A DNA stretch of 64,000 nt, from positions 32,213 through 96,212 of the forward strand of contig NZ_FRFE01000022.1 in NCBI RefSeq assembly GCF_900143695.1, written 5' to 3'. This DNA is from Desulfopila aestuarii DSM 18488 (GTDB lineage Bacteria; Desulfobacterota; Desulfobulbia; Desulfobulbales; Desulfocapsaceae). Below are positions 46,515-56,261 of the stretch, one piece after another. The stretch's first letter is position 1. Every line of letters starts with the position of its first letter. Position numbers and translations under genes: made by a program. The notes beneath the pieces are model-generated. The model ran no database searches. It was not told the origin of the DNA and saw only the letters and a list, made by a program, of their open reading frames with translations.

Positions 46515-47585
46515 TCAGCTGTACATCTGCCGGTAATAGTCTTCATAGCTGCCGTCCACAACCCCTTGCACCCATTCCTGGTTGGCCAGATACCAGTCGA
46601 TGGTCATTTCGATACCTTTTTCAAAGGCCACCTGCGGCTCCCATCCTAATTCGGTGCGGATGCGTGCGGCATCAATAGCATAACGACGATCATGTCCAGC
46701 CCGGTCTTTGACAAACCGGATCAATGAGCGCCTGGATGCACCTGATGGCAGTAAGCCGAGCCTGCGATCTAAAATATCACAGATGCCCGTGACTACCTGA
46801 ATATTTTCTTTCTCGTTATTACCACCGATATTGTAGCTCCGGCCATTCTGCCCTTTTTCAATAACCCGCACAATGGCCTCGCAGTGGTCCTCAACATAGA
46901 GCCAGTCCCGAATATTTCTGCCGTCTCCGTAGACCGGCAGCTCACGACCTTCGCGCGCGTTGTTCATCACCAGGGGGATCAGTTTTTCCGGAAACTGGTA
47001 CGGCCCATAATTGTTGGAACAGTTGGTGATCCTTACCGGCAGGCCATAGGTGTGAAAATAGGCGCTGGCAAGGTGATCCGAAGAGGCCTTGGAGGCTGAA
47101 TAGGGGGAACGAGGATCATAGCCTGTACTCTCGGTAAACAGTCCTGTCGCACCAAGAGAACCATACACCTCATCGGTGCTGACATGCAGAAAACATGGCA
47201 CTGGCCCCGACCAGGATTGCCCCTGCCAGAATCTCCTAACCGCCTCCAAGAGGGTAAAGGTACCGAGGATGTTCGTCTCAATAAAGGCTGCCGGCCCGGT
47301 AATGGACCGATCCACATGGGACTCCGCGGCAAAATGTGCCACTGTATCGATCTGTTCTTCGGCAAAAAGACGTTCAATCAGTGAACCGTCACAGATATCA
47401 CCGCGTACAAAACGATAATTCTCCCCTTCGACTATACCCTCAAGGTTATGGAGATTACCGGCATAGGTCAGTTTATCGAGATTGACCACCCGCCAGGAGG
47501 GGTAAGAACGGTTGAGTAGACGGACAAAGTTTGTTCCAATAAAACCGCAGCCACCGGTTACAAGAATTGTTCTTTTCGTGATCAT
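46515..47585 (-). CDS. rfbB: dTDP-glucose 4,6-dehydratase
   Basis: A 356-residue RmlB extended short-chain dehydrogenase. The N-terminal NAD motif GGCGFIGTNFVR is near residue 11, the active site is YSASKASSDH, and other family segments are HVSTDEVYGSLG and NNYGPYQFPEKLIPL. Ribosome-binding site CAGGTAG before the ATG. The next gene on the same strand is rfbC; upstream is the divergent prfC. Confidence 0.96.
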   Translation of the reverse strand: MITKRTILVTGGCGFIGTNFVRLLNRSYPSWRVVNLDKLTYAGNLHNLEGIVEGENYRFVRGDICDGSLIERLFAEEQIDTVAHFAAESHVDRSITGPAAFIETNILGTFTLLEAVRRFWQGQSWSGPVPCFLHVSTDEVYGSLGATGLFTESTGYDPRSPYSASKASSDHLASAYFHTYGLPVRITNCSNNYGPYQFPEKLIPLVMNNAREGRELPVYGDGRNIRDWLYVEDHCEAIVRVIEKGQNGRSYNIGGNNEKENIQVVTGICDILDRRLGLLPSGASRRSLIRFVKDRAGHDRRYAIDAARIRTELGWEPQVAFEKGIEMTIDWYLANQEWVQGVVDGSYEDYYRQMYS

Positions 47586-47836
47586 GATTTGGTCTACCTG
47601 ATATTTTCTAGTTGCAATATAGGAAAAAGAGCCTATTCTTCAGCATTTTTTTTTGTCGTTCTTATAATACACCAGAGCGGGAGAAGATAGAGTTTTTTCT
47701 CTCTCTGCTCAAGAAGACACCCTGGAAGACAGTCTCCCCACCCCTAAAAGAACAACTTTACCCAGAAAGTCGCAACCAACGGTCCAGGACTGTTTGCCCT
47801 GGCGGCTTCACATATAAATTCAGCGATATCAGGTTT

Positions 47837-49423
47837 ATGAGTAAACAACTGTTAAACGAAGTTAAAAAGCGCCGGACCTTCGGCATCATCAGCCACCCTG
47901 ATGCCGGTAAAACCACCTTAACAGAAAAACTGCTGCTGTTTGGCGGTGCCATCAACATGGCCGGCGCGGTGAAGTCCCGTAAGGCTGACCGGCACGCCAC
48001 CAGTGACTGGATGGCCATTGAGCAGGAGCGTGGGATTTCCGTCACCACCTCCGTCATGAAATTCACCTACCGGGATTTTGAGGTGAACCTGCTCGACACC
48101 CCCGGCCATCAGGACTTCTCTGAGGATACCTATCGAGTGCTTACAGCCGTGGATTCGGCCATCATGGTGATCGACAGCGCCAAGGGTGTCGAGTCACAGA
48201 CCCAGAAGCTCATGGAAGTATGTCGGATGCGCAACACCCCGATCATCACCTTCATCAACAAACTCGACCGGGAAGGTCTCAGCCCTTTGGATGTGCTGGC
48301 TGAGATTGAGGAAAAACTGCAGATCGAGTGTACACCACTTTCCTGGCCGATTGGTATGGGCAAAAGCTTCAAAGGTGTTTACAACCTCTACCAGAAACGG
48401 CTTCATCTCTTCACACCGGGCCAGGAAACCCGAAGCGCACAAGGGATAACCATTGACAGCCTCGATGACCCCAAGCTCGATGAACTGCTAGGACGCCAGG
48501 CTGATGAACTGCGTGAGGATATCGAACTGCTTGACGGTGCCGCCAACCCGTTTGAATACGACCACTATCTTTCCGCCAGCCAGACACCTGTCTTCTTCGG
48601 CAGTGCCGTCAACAATTTTGGGGTCCGGGAACTGCTCGATGCTTTTGTTGAGATGGCCCCGCCTCCCAGCCCGCGCCAGACCCAGACTCGCATGGTTGAG
48701 CCCACCGAGGAGGAATTCTCAGGTTTTGTCTTTAAAATCCAGGCCAACATGAACCCGGCTCACCGAGACCGTATCGCCTTCTTCAGGATCTGCTCCGGTC
48801 AGTTCACCCGAGGCATGAAAGTCAAACACCATCGGCTGGGCAAGGACATCTCACTCTCCAATGCCACAATTTTCATGGCCCAGGAGCGGGCCAACGTTGA
48901 AGAGGCCTGGCCGGGGGATATCATCGGTCTCCATAACCACGGTACTATCAAGATCGGCGACACCTTCACCACCAAGGAAGAGCTGAAATTCACCGGCATC
49001 CCCAACTTCGCCCCCGAACATTTCCGTCGGGTACTTTTAAAAAATCCGCTGAAAATGAAACAACTACAGAAAGGGCTGGTGCAGTTGGCGGAAGAAGGTG
49101 CCATCCAGGTATTTCGGCCAATGATAGGTTCCGACTATGTCATGGGTGCAGTGGGTGTCCTGCAGTTTGAGGTCACCATGGCCCGGCTGAAAAATGAGTA
49201 CGGGGTCGATGCCGTCTATGAGCCGGTCGACTACCAGGCCGCACGCTGGATTCACTGTGACGACAAGAAAAAGCTGGCCGAATTTGAGCGAAAGAACCAA
49301 GATGCCCTAGCCCACGATGCAGAAGGATTTCTCACCTTCCTCTCCTCCAGTGAGTGGATGATCAACTATCACAAGGAAAAGTGGCCGGAGATCGAGTTTA
49401 TGAAAACCAGGGAGAATGTCTAG
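47837..49423 (+). CDS. prfC: Peptide chain release factor 3
   Basis: A 528-residue GTPase that recycles RF1 and RF2. The start at 47837 ([17 protein letters not shown]) gives the usual length. G motifs: SHPDAGKTT (G1), [10 protein letters not shown] (G2), DTPGHQDF (G3) and NKLDRE (G4). The C-terminal part has [16 protein letters not shown], typical of RF3. A hairpin follows at 49466-49512. A possible -10 TATAAT lies at 47663, without a good -35. Confidence 0.96.
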   Translation: MSKQLLNEVKKRRTFGIISHPDAGKTTLTEKLLLFGGAINMAGAVKSRKADRHATSDWMAIEQERGISVTTSVMKFTYRDFEVNLLDTPGHQDFSEDTYRVLTAVDSAIMVIDSAKGVESQTQKLMEVCRMRNTPIITFINKLDREGLSPLDVLAEIEEKLQIECTPLSWPIGMGKSFKGVYNLYQKRLHLFTPGQETRSAQGITIDSLDDPKLDELLGRQADELREDIELLDGAANPFEYDHYLSASQTPVFFGSAVNNFGVRELLDAFVEMAPPPSPRQTQTRMVEPTEEEFSGFVFKIQANMNPAHRDRIAFFRICSGQFTRGMKVKHHRLGKDISLSNATIFMAQERANVEEAWPGDIIGLHNHGTIKIGDTFTTKEELKFTGIPNFAPEHFRRVLLKNPLKMKQLQKGLVQLAEEGAIQVFRPMIGSDYVMGAVGVLQFEVTMARLKNEYGVDAVYEPVDYQAARWIHCDDKKKLAEFERKNQDALAHDAEGFLTFLSSSEWMINYHKEKWPEIEFMKTRENV

Positions 49424-49465
49424 CCTGGCTTTCTCGAGCTGGTGGTAAGCAAAGGGAACAACATG

Positions 49466-49512
49466 GGGTGCACCCTAATGGCGATTAAGCATTGGCCATT
49501 ATCGATGCACCC
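49466..49512. terminator. Hairpin between prfC and the DUF134 gene
   Basis: Two 7-bp stems (49466-49472 with 49506-49512, and 49476-49482 with 49495-49501) are separated by a small internal loop, with a 12-base terminal loop. It lies 43 bases after prfC and 66 before the end of the convergent DUF134 gene, so it probably stops transcription from both. There is no U-tract. Confidence 0.55.
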
Positions 49513-49577
49513 ACTGAAGCAGAGACAACGGAGATGACAACATCAACTGGATGTGCAGCCTTCTACGCTCAGTTGAG

Positions 49578-49865
49578 CTATTCCTCATCAGACACAAAGA
49601 TGATGGCATAGCCTCTGGCCAGAGAAGTTGACGTCTTTTTTCTGGCAACCGTGAGTATACGCTGAATTGTACCCCGTGAAACGCCCATACGCGCACCAGC
49701 CTCTTCCTGGGTCAGTCCCTCGGAGTCGCAGAGCCGTAGCGCCTCAAGTTCATCACGGTGCAGTTCGATCTGTTTCAAATCCTTTAACGGGGTACCTGTG
49801 GGTTTATAGGCCTGCCCACAGAAGCTACCTTCACAATTTCTTTGTTTTTTTGGTCTCGGCGACAT
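49578..49865 (-). CDS. DUF134 family helix-turn-helix protein
   Basis: A 95-residue protein starting MSPRPKKQRN, with CEGSFCGQAYKPTGTPLKDL followed by LHRDELEALRLCDSEGLTQEEAGARMGVSRGTIQRIL. The latter is a helix-turn-helix region of DUF134 regulators, which often sit next to NifX/NifB-type genes in anaerobes, as here. It is 102 bases downstream of the NifX-like gene on the same strand. Regulatory target unknown. Confidence 0.9.
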   Translation of the reverse strand: MSPRPKKQRNCEGSFCGQAYKPTGTPLKDLKQIELHRDELEALRLCDSEGLTQEEAGARMGVSRGTIQRILTVARKKTSTSLARGYAIIFVSDEE

Positions 49866-49967
49866 AATTACTTTAGGTATCGTAAATGAAGCCGGCTCCG
49901 GGGAAGAGCCGGTAGTCGTTTGTAGTACTCGATCTTTATACAGCCGATGGCCAAAAATTGCAATTTT

Positions 49968-50357
49968 CTAATGTTGGCAATTTCCGGACCCTTGGCAGAC
50001 CTGGGTAGGCTGCATACGCGGCAGCTGCCCATCCACAAAAAGCTGGACCAGAGAGCGTACGTCAGGACCACTGTTCGGGCCGGCAAAATAGACATCTATC
50101 CCGACCTGAGTGAAACCCTGCATCGGTCGAGCGCCAAGGCCGCCAACCACGATGGCCTCGACACGTGCATCACTTAAGATCTTCACCGGTGTCATGCAGC
50201 CACCCGCCTGATGGCCGTGGTTGACAATGGTATCAATGTTTTCAATAGTGTTTTCCGGAGTCAGGCTGACCACGGTAAATACGTCACAATGACCGAAATG
50301 GTCTGACCTTGCGGCCTCTAGACCGCCGGGATTGTTTGAGGGAATAGCAAGTTTCAT
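49968..50357 (-). CDS. NifX/NafY-type dinitrogenase iron-molybdenum cofactor family protein
   Basis: A 129-residue protein beginning MKLAIPSNNPGG with a HFGHCDVF segment near residue 20 and GGLGARPMQGF near 77, typical of the small NifX-like domain. A Cys-rich tail QVCQGSGNCQH may bind an iron-sulfur group. The ATG follows GGAGGATAATAAAA. In other organisms the family binds metal clusters, but many members are unrelated to nitrogen fixation. No nif gene is nearby. Companion DUF134 gene lies downstream. Confidence 0.88.
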   Translation of the reverse strand: MKLAIPSNNPGGLEAARSDHFGHCDVFTVVSLTPENTIENIDTIVNHGHQAGGCMTPVKILSDARVEAIVVGGLGARPMQGFTQVGIDVYFAGPNSGPDVRSLVQLFVDGQLPRMQPTQVCQGSGNCQH

Positions 50358-50791
50358 TTTTATTATCCTCCGAGTATGATTTTTATTATCTGCAATATCG
50401 ATTTTGTCGATTTTCAGATATGATACGCTCTACACATGCTTTCAAATCTTGAATACCAGATCATGCCCCGCATGTCGAAGAACATCATATTTGACATATG
50501 CACATAATAACTTTTCCAGCATGCCTGGTCAACTCCTTTTCTTCCCTGGCAGACCAAACGCTGCAATCGCCTGCATGGTAATGCAATAGACCAACAAGAA
50601 ATGGACATCAATTGGGATTTCAAGTACATTACGCCCACTATCGCGAGAGTGTTAGAGACCTATCACCCTCGGTAAATTCCGGGTTCCATTCCAGCCCGGA
50701 GAAGTCCACCTGCGCAAGGCGGAATATCTACAAACCTCCTGAAATACCATTCATATCCGTTGGTATTCCGTTTTTTTTACAACTGTCTATT
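50358..50791. other. Intergenic region before DUF4390
   Basis: No supported gene; a long in-frame extension of DUF4390 from 50612 exists but lacks a ribosome-binding site and would run through the terminator at 50741-50778. A second possible hairpin (CCGGG and CCCGG arms near 50679-50699) precedes it. The region could hold a short leader or small RNA. Confidence 0.5.
50741..50778 (+). terminator. Terminator/attenuator immediately upstream of DUF4390
   Basis: Arms 50741-50749 and 50761-50769 pair over nine positions with one mismatch, around an 11-base loop. They are followed by G and eight consecutive Ts (50771-50778). The next gene begins 13 bases later. This is the best intrinsic terminator on this side of the window and could act as an attenuator for the ntrYX operon. 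Confidence 0.65.
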
Positions 50792-51367
50792 ATGCATAAA
50801 AATCTGCTCATCTGGATCTTCGTCGTCCTGGTCGGCACTACAAGCCCGCTCAGCCATGCAAGCGAGCCACCGTCCGACAGCGTCGATTTTACTGAGCTGG
50901 TGGTAACCACATCTGCAACTCACCTTATTCTTTTCGGGGTTATCGCCAATGCCTTCAGCGAAGAGATGGTGTCTGGCCTGAAATCCGGTATCCCCATCGA
51001 CTTCTCGTTTTTCGTGGAACTTCTTGAAAAGGATGGCGGCAAGGATAAGGAAATGCTTGTCAAGACTCAGTTTCGACACACCCTCACGTATGACACATTG
51101 AAAGACAATTATAAGGTCGAACTTGAGGAGTTAAGCAACAAGATCACCCCCTACCCTGAACTTTCTGAGGCCCAACGGGCCATGAGTGAAGTCAACGGAG
51201 CACAGATTATCGAACTTGCCAAACTTGCACCGAACCGTACCTACAAACTTCGCATCAGAGCCGATCTCTTCAAACAGACCTTGCCACTCAGCCTGCACCA
51301 CATACTGCCTTTTGTTTCCTGGTGGGATAGGGAGACCGATTGGCACACCCTTGAATTCAACTATTGA
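50792..51367 (+). CDS. DUF4390 exported protein
   Basis: A 191-residue protein with a signal peptide (MHKNLLIWIFVVLVG, ending SHAS) and a beta-rich mature part with HLILFGVIANAFSEEM and RTYKLRIRADLFKQTLP. It matches, by position and pattern, the DUF4390 gene found before NtrY-like kinases in Desulfobacterota and other groups. It has no recognisable ribosome-binding site. The end overlaps the kinase start by 4 bases, so they are coupled. Function unknown; a sensory role with NtrY is possible. Confidence 0.8.
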   Translation: MHKNLLIWIFVVLVGTTSPLSHASEPPSDSVDFTELVVTTSATHLILFGVIANAFSEEMVSGLKSGIPIDFSFFVELLEKDGGKDKEMLVKTQFRHTLTYDTLKDNYKVELEELSNKITPYPELSEAQRAMSEVNGAQIIELAKLAPNRTYKLRIRADLFKQTLPLSLHHILPFVSWWDRETDWHTLEFNY

Positions 51368-53697
51368 CGGAGCCAGTGACAGAGCATACCAAGCCATCAA
51401 CGGGAACCGATTCGCCGCCCCCGAGCCCAGACAAGTCGGCACCACTTCCCGCCAGAAAACCCTATTCCCGCGAGCAGGTTCTGCAGAAGCGGCGACTGGT
51501 CCGGTGGACTATTGGCATATGTCTGTCACTTATTCCCTTTTTTATCTACCTGCAGGGCTTTTTCTACCGTCACGAAGATTCACTGCCGATCAGCAACAAC
51601 ATTCTCATTTTTGGTCTGATTAACCTGAATGTCCTCCTGGTACTGTTTGTCCTCTTCCTGGTACTACGCAGCCTGGCAGAGCTGCTTTTTGAAAGGAGGA
51701 TCGACCGTCCCGGCAGCCGACTCAAGACCAAGCTCATCGCCTCGTTTTTATCACTAACACTCATCCCCACCATCCTGCTCTTTTTTGTCGCTCTCCAGTT
51801 TGTTTCAACCAGTATGGATTACTGGTTCAATACGAGCATTGAGGACTCTCTGCAGGAATCCCTGGAACTGGCCCAGTCAATTCTCCATGATGCCACTGAC
51901 CAGGCCCATCTCATGAACGCTGGGATTGCGGAAAAACTGGTCCACTATGATATTGATCAATCTTCGACAGAAGACATCAGGCAGCTGCTGACAAAAATCG
52001 CCAGAGAAAGCATCGTCAACCGGCTCTATGCCATCACCCTTATTCCGGCCAAATCCGATTTACAGATCTCTGTTCTCGGCCCTGATAATCAAAACCTGAT
52101 TCTCCCGCGAATCCCGATTGACACCCTGATAAAAGCCACCTCTCAGCAGGGGTCCGAAACCATCACCCAAAGTACCAACCAGGGCGATCTTATACGTAGC
52201 GTTTCCGAAATTGTCATGGGCAACGGAAAAGAGACGAAAGCTATCCTCGCCACCTCGCTGCTGGTAAAAGACGAACAGCTGCAACGAATGGAATTTATCT
52301 CCCGGGGTATCGAGGGATATCGCCAACTCAAGCATTTCAAAGACCCGTTCAAGTTCTGGATTTTTATTATCCTCCTCATCGTCACACTGTTGATTATATT
52401 TGCCGCAATCTGGTTCGGACTCTACATCTCACGAGGAATTACCGACCCGCTGGGCCGCCTGGTTTCCGCCACCCAACGCGTCGCCGAGGGCGATCTCGAA
52501 TTTGAAATGGAAAGCGATGCCAACGACGAGATCGGCTTTCTCTTCAACTCATTTAACCAGATGACTCAGAACCTCAACACGAGTAATAAACAGCTGGCGG
52601 AAACCCATACAGCCCTGCAGCAAAGCTCACAACAGTCCGAGCAGCGGCGTCGCTATACCGAGATCATTCTGCAGAACGTTTCCGCCGGTGTCATCTCACT
52701 CGACGATCAACACCGCATCACCACCATCAACCGTTTTGCCGAGACACTCCTCAATATCGACAAGAGTCTCTTTATCGGTAAATCCTTCATGGAGGTCCTG
52801 AACCAGAGCCAGCAGGCGATCATCCAGAACTTTATCGATGAGCTGAACAGCACCGGCAAGACCTCGGTGGAGCAGCACCTGAAATTGAACGTCATGGGGA
52901 GAAATTTCTCGCTCTTGGTCCACTTCAATCGCCTTGAGGACGAAGAGGGAACCTCGCTTGGTCATGTGCTGGTTTTTGATAATCTTACCAAGCTCGAAAA
53001 GATGCAGCGGATGGCCGCCTGGCGTGAGGTTGCCAAACGCATTGCCCACGAAATCAAAAATCCGCTGACCCCGATCCAGCTCTCCGCCCAACGACTCCGC
53101 CGCCGTTATCCCGATATTCTGGCCGAGGAGGACCGGGTCTTCGACGAGTGCACCAGCACCATCATCGGCCAGGTCGACGAACTGAAACGACTGGTCAGCG
53201 AATTCAGTCAGTTCGCAAGGATGCCCCAGGTCCAGAAAGGACCTGCCAACCTGGTCAGTTTGGCCCGAGACACCTTAATACTCTATCGTGAAGCCCACAA
53301 AAATATCGCTTTTTCTCTGCGCGAGACCAGTCCCGTACCAATCTTTCATTTCGATGCAGAACAGATCAAGCGCTGCCTGATCAACCTGCTTGACAATGCG
53401 GTTGCAGTTTTGCCGGACGGGGGTACAATAGATATTGAACTAAGTCCCGACGAGCCCTCCGGCTCTATCTTTATCAAGGTGGCCGACAACGGCCCAGGTA
53501 TCACCAAAGAAAATAAACTCAAACTGTTCGAACCATATTTCTCGACCAAAAAGAGTGGTACCGGCCTCGGACTCGCCATCGTTTCCACCATCATTTCCGA
53601 TCATAGCGGCTACATCCGAGTGCAGGACAATAAACCGCGCGGCTCTGTCTTTATCATCGAACTGCCAATGGTGGAACGTCAGGATATTGTCGGCTGA
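51364..53697 (+). CDS. ntrY: NtrY-like membrane sensor histidine kinase
   Basis: A 777-residue kinase. Four transmembrane helices (about residues 42-63, 78-100, 122-145 and 335-357) enclose an extracytoplasmic region, then a HAMP domain (GLYISRGITDPLGRLV), a PAS domain (about 420-530), and a HisKA/HATPase core. Phospho-accepting His562 is in AHEIKNPLTPIQLSA; later NLLDNA, DNGPGI and GTGLGLAI. The start is TTG inside the DUF4390 gene, with GTG at 51376 as alternative. The cognate regulator is ntrX, 41 bases downstream. Control of nitrogen or redox genes is inferred from the family name only. Confidence 0.93.
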   Translation: MTEPVTEHTKPSTGTDSPPPSPDKSAPLPARKPYSREQVLQKRRLVRWTIGICLSLIPFFIYLQGFFYRHEDSLPISNNILIFGLINLNVLLVLFVLFLVLRSLAELLFERRIDRPGSRLKTKLIASFLSLTLIPTILLFFVALQFVSTSMDYWFNTSIEDSLQESLELAQSILHDATDQAHLMNAGIAEKLVHYDIDQSSTEDIRQLLTKIARESIVNRLYAITLIPAKSDLQISVLGPDNQNLILPRIPIDTLIKATSQQGSETITQSTNQGDLIRSVSEIVMGNGKETKAILATSLLVKDEQLQRMEFISRGIEGYRQLKHFKDPFKFWIFIILLIVTLLIIFAAIWFGLYISRGITDPLGRLVSATQRVAEGDLEFEMESDANDEIGFLFNSFNQMTQNLNTSNKQLAETHTALQQSSQQSEQRRRYTEIILQNVSAGVISLDDQHRITTINRFAETLLNIDKSLFIGKSFMEVLNQSQQAIIQNFIDELNSTGKTSVEQHLKLNVMGRNFSLLVHFNRLEDEEGTSLGHVLVFDNLTKLEKMQRMAAWREVAKRIAHEIKNPLTPIQLSAQRLRRRYPDILAEEDRVFDECTSTIIGQVDELKRLVSEFSQFARMPQVQKGPANLVSLARDTLILYREAHKNIAFSLRETSPVPIFHFDAEQIKRCLINLLDNAVAVLPDGGTIDIELSPDEPSGSIFIKVADNGPGITKENKLKLFEPYFSTKKSGTGLGLAIVSTIISDHSGYIRVQDNKPRGSVFIIELPMVERQDIVG

Positions 53698-53738
53698 CAG
53701 TCACATCATCCCCTATAACCTCTTGCAGCAGAAGCATT

Positions 53739-55106
53739 ATGAAAAAACGTATTCTCATCATTGACGACGAAACCTCCATCCGCCAAGCGTTATCCGGTAT
53801 CCTCGAAGATGAGGGTTTTGAAGTAACTTCAGCCTCCTCTGCCGAAGAAGGGCTGGAGATCCTTGATGACGACCACGTCGACCTGGTGCTACTCGACATC
53901 TGGCTGGGCGACAAGATGGACGGAATGGCCGCCTTGCCTATTATCAAGGAGCGGTTTCATCTGCCGGTAATCATGATCTCAGGCCACGGCACCATCGAAA
54001 CCGCTGTACAGGCGACCCGCAACGGTGCTTTCGATTTTATTGAGAAACCGCTCTCCTACGATAAGATCGTTCTGGCAATCACCAACGGACTGCGCTTTGC
54101 CCAACTCGAGCTGGAAAATCAGCTGTTACGCCAGACGACAGCCAAGCCGGTTCAAATGACCGGCACATCTCAAGCAATCATGGCTATCCGCAACCAGATA
54201 GAGATGGTTGCCCCCACCGACGCCTGGGTTCTGATCCGCGGTGATCATGGCACCGGCAAGGAGCTGGTTGCCCAGTCTATTCACCGGTTGTCCGGCTCCA
54301 GCTCAAAACCGATGATTGAGGTGAATTGCGCCGCAATCCCGGAGGAGTTGATCGAGTCCGAACTTTTCGGCCATGAAAAAGGTTCTTTTACCGGTGCCCA
54401 CTCCAGCAAAAAAGGCAAGTTTGACCAGGCTGACGGCGGCATTCTCTTTCTTGATGAAATCGGTGATATGAGCCTGAAGACCCAGGCCAAGATTCTCAGA
54501 ATTTTGCAGGAACAAAAATTTGAGAGGGTAGGCGGTAGCCGTACCATCAAGGTCAATGTCCGGGTACTTGCCGCGACGAACAAAAATCTTGAAGAGGAGA
54601 TAGAGAATGGAAATTTCCGCGCCGATCTCTTCTGGCGCCTCAATGTCGTGCCAATCCACGTCCCGAAATTACATGACCGGCTGGAGGATATCCCCCTTCT
54701 TGTGGCCAGCCTCATGGACTCGATGACAGGTAAGGGTATCAAACCAAAGACCTTTACCGAGGATGCATTTATCGCTCTTCGCGAACACTCATGGCCTGGC
54801 AACGTACGCGAATTGCGCAATTTCATTGAGCGACTTGCCATCATGTGCCCCGATGAGATCATCACCGGACAACAGATCCGTCTTTTCCTGAACCCTGTGC
54901 AAGGTGCCGCTACTATAAACAATAGCCCGGCAATGGCCATGTTTCTGACCACAGACTTCAAAGAGGCCAAACGACTTTTCGAACGGGAATACCTGCACCA
55001 GAGGCTGATCCAAAATGATGGTAATATCTCCAAAACCGCCGAGCAGGTTGGCCTTGAGCGCAGCCATCTCCATAAAAAACTCAAAAGTCTTGATATCGAG
55101 GTCTAA
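53739..55106 (+). CDS. ntrX: NtrX-like sigma-54-dependent response regulator
   Basis: A 455-residue regulator. Receiver with Asp53 in LVLLDIWLGDK; AAA+ domain with Walker A GDHGTGKE at residues 168-175, the sigma-54 loop GSFTGA at 215-220 instead of the usual GAFTGA, and GGILFLDEIGD as Walker B; C-terminal helix-turn-helix NISKTAEQVGLERSHLHKKL. It would activate sigma-54 promoters when phosphorylated by ntrY. Confidence 0.94.
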   Translation: MKKRILIIDDETSIRQALSGILEDEGFEVTSASSAEEGLEILDDDHVDLVLLDIWLGDKMDGMAALPIIKERFHLPVIMISGHGTIETAVQATRNGAFDFIEKPLSYDKIVLAITNGLRFAQLELENQLLRQTTAKPVQMTGTSQAIMAIRNQIEMVAPTDAWVLIRGDHGTGKELVAQSIHRLSGSSSKPMIEVNCAAIPEELIESELFGHEKGSFTGAHSSKKGKFDQADGGILFLDEIGDMSLKTQAKILRILQEQKFERVGGSRTIKVNVRVLAATNKNLEEEIENGNFRADLFWRLNVVPIHVPKLHDRLEDIPLLVASLMDSMTGKGIKPKTFTEDAFIALREHSWPGNVRELRNFIERLAIMCPDEIITGQQIRLFLNPVQGAATINNSPAMAMFLTTDFKEAKRLFEREYLHQRLIQNDGNISKTAEQVGLERSHLHKKLKSLDIEV

Positions 55107-55207
55107 CGACCCTATCGTTACCCCTCCACAACACTCACGCCTTTCCCTTCCAGCTACTGCTGAATAACAGAGAGAAAGCGACAATACATTAACAAATAGG
55201 AGCAGAA

Positions 55208-56182
55208 ATGGTATTTCCCGATTATCGCCCACGTCGCCTGCGGCAGAACAGTACCTTCAGAGGTCTCATTCGTGAAACCCACCTCTCAGCAGACCAGTTT
55301 ATCTATCCGCTATTTGTCCAACCCGGCAAGAATGTACGGGAAGAGATCCCTTCCATGCCAGGAGTCTTCCGTATCTCAATTGATCAGCTGGCTGCCGAAG
55401 CAAAAGAATGCCTGGGACTTGGTATCCGGTCCGTTATCCTTTTTGGTCTGCCGGACAAAAAGGATGCGATGGGAACCGGCGCCCATATAAAAGACGGTAT
55501 CATCCAGCGTGCTATCAGAGAGATCAAAAACAAGGTACCGGAGATGATGGTCGTAACCGACGTCTGCCTCTGCGAATACACTGACCACGGTCACTGCGGC
55601 TGCCTGATCAACCAGGAAGTGGACAACGACGCAACCCTGGAGATCCTGGCCAAGACCGCCCTCTCCCACGCCCAGGCCGGAGCCGACATGGTAGCCCCCT
55701 CGGATATGATGGATGGTCGGGTTGCAGAGATCAGGGCTGCGCTTGACGAGAACAATTTTGAGATGATCCCCATCATGAGCTATGCGGTGAAATACGCCTC
55801 ATCCTTTTACGGTCCGTTCCGCGACGCTGCTGACTGTGCACCGCAATTCGGAGATCGCCGCAGCTACCAGATGGACCCGGCCAACAGCCGGGAGGCATTA
55901 CGAGAAGCCACCCTTGATGTGGACGAAGGGGCTGACATTCTGATGGTGAAACCGGCAGTGGCGTACCTTGACATCATCTCTAAACTGCGCGACGAGTTCG
56001 ATCTGCCGGTAGCCGCCTATCATGTAAGCGGTGAATATGCGATGATCAAGGCAGCGGCAGAGAAGGGCTGGATTGATGGCGAAAAAGTGATGGCCGAGAC
56101 GCTGCTTTCTATAAAGCGTGCCGGTGCGGATATCATTATCACCTATTTTGCCAAGGAAATGGCAAAGCTGCTTCGGAAGTAG
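55208..56182 (+). CDS. hemB: Delta-aminolevulinic acid dehydratase (porphobilinogen synthase)
   Basis: A 324-residue enzyme that joins two aminolevulinates into porphobilinogen for haem, sirohaem and cobalamin. The zinc-type metal site is seen as Cys120, Cys122 and Cys130 in [13 protein letters not shown]. The two active-site lysines are in [13 protein letters not shown] and MVKPAVAY. Ribosome-binding site TAGGAG before the ATG. It ends just before a strong bidirectional terminator. Confidence 0.97.
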   Translation: MVFPDYRPRRLRQNSTFRGLIRETHLSADQFIYPLFVQPGKNVREEIPSMPGVFRISIDQLAAEAKECLGLGIRSVILFGLPDKKDAMGTGAHIKDGIIQRAIREIKNKVPEMMVVTDVCLCEYTDHGHCGCLINQEVDNDATLEILAKTALSHAQAGADMVAPSDMMDGRVAEIRAALDENNFEMIPIMSYAVKYASSFYGPFRDAADCAPQFGDRRSYQMDPANSREALREATLDVDEGADILMVKPAVAYLDIISKLRDEFDLPVAAYHVSGEYAMIKAAAEKGWIDGEKVMAETLLSIKRAGADIIITYFAKEMAKLLRK

Positions 56183-56195
56183 CAGTTTCGACAAA

Positions 56196-56233
56196 AAAAG
56201 AGGGAAATCGAGCTTTCTCGATTTCCCTCTTTT
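56196..56233. terminator. Strong bidirectional terminator after hemB
   Basis: A perfect 17-bp stem (56196-56212 with 56217-56233) with a 4-base loop. The arms begin and end with A/T runs, giving U-rich tails in both directions. It serves hemB on the plus strand and the small gene at 56262-56558 on the minus strand. Confidence 0.9.
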
Positions 56234-56261
56234 CTATCGTTTTTTAGGGCTTGCCTTATTC

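Noticed and set aside
50612..50791. N-terminal extension of DUF4390
   Set aside because: It would pass through a terminator and place the signal peptide 60 residues inside the protein.
54281..55084. 267-codon minus-strand frame
   Set aside because: Antisense to ntrX; serine/arginine-rich composition typical of antisense translation.
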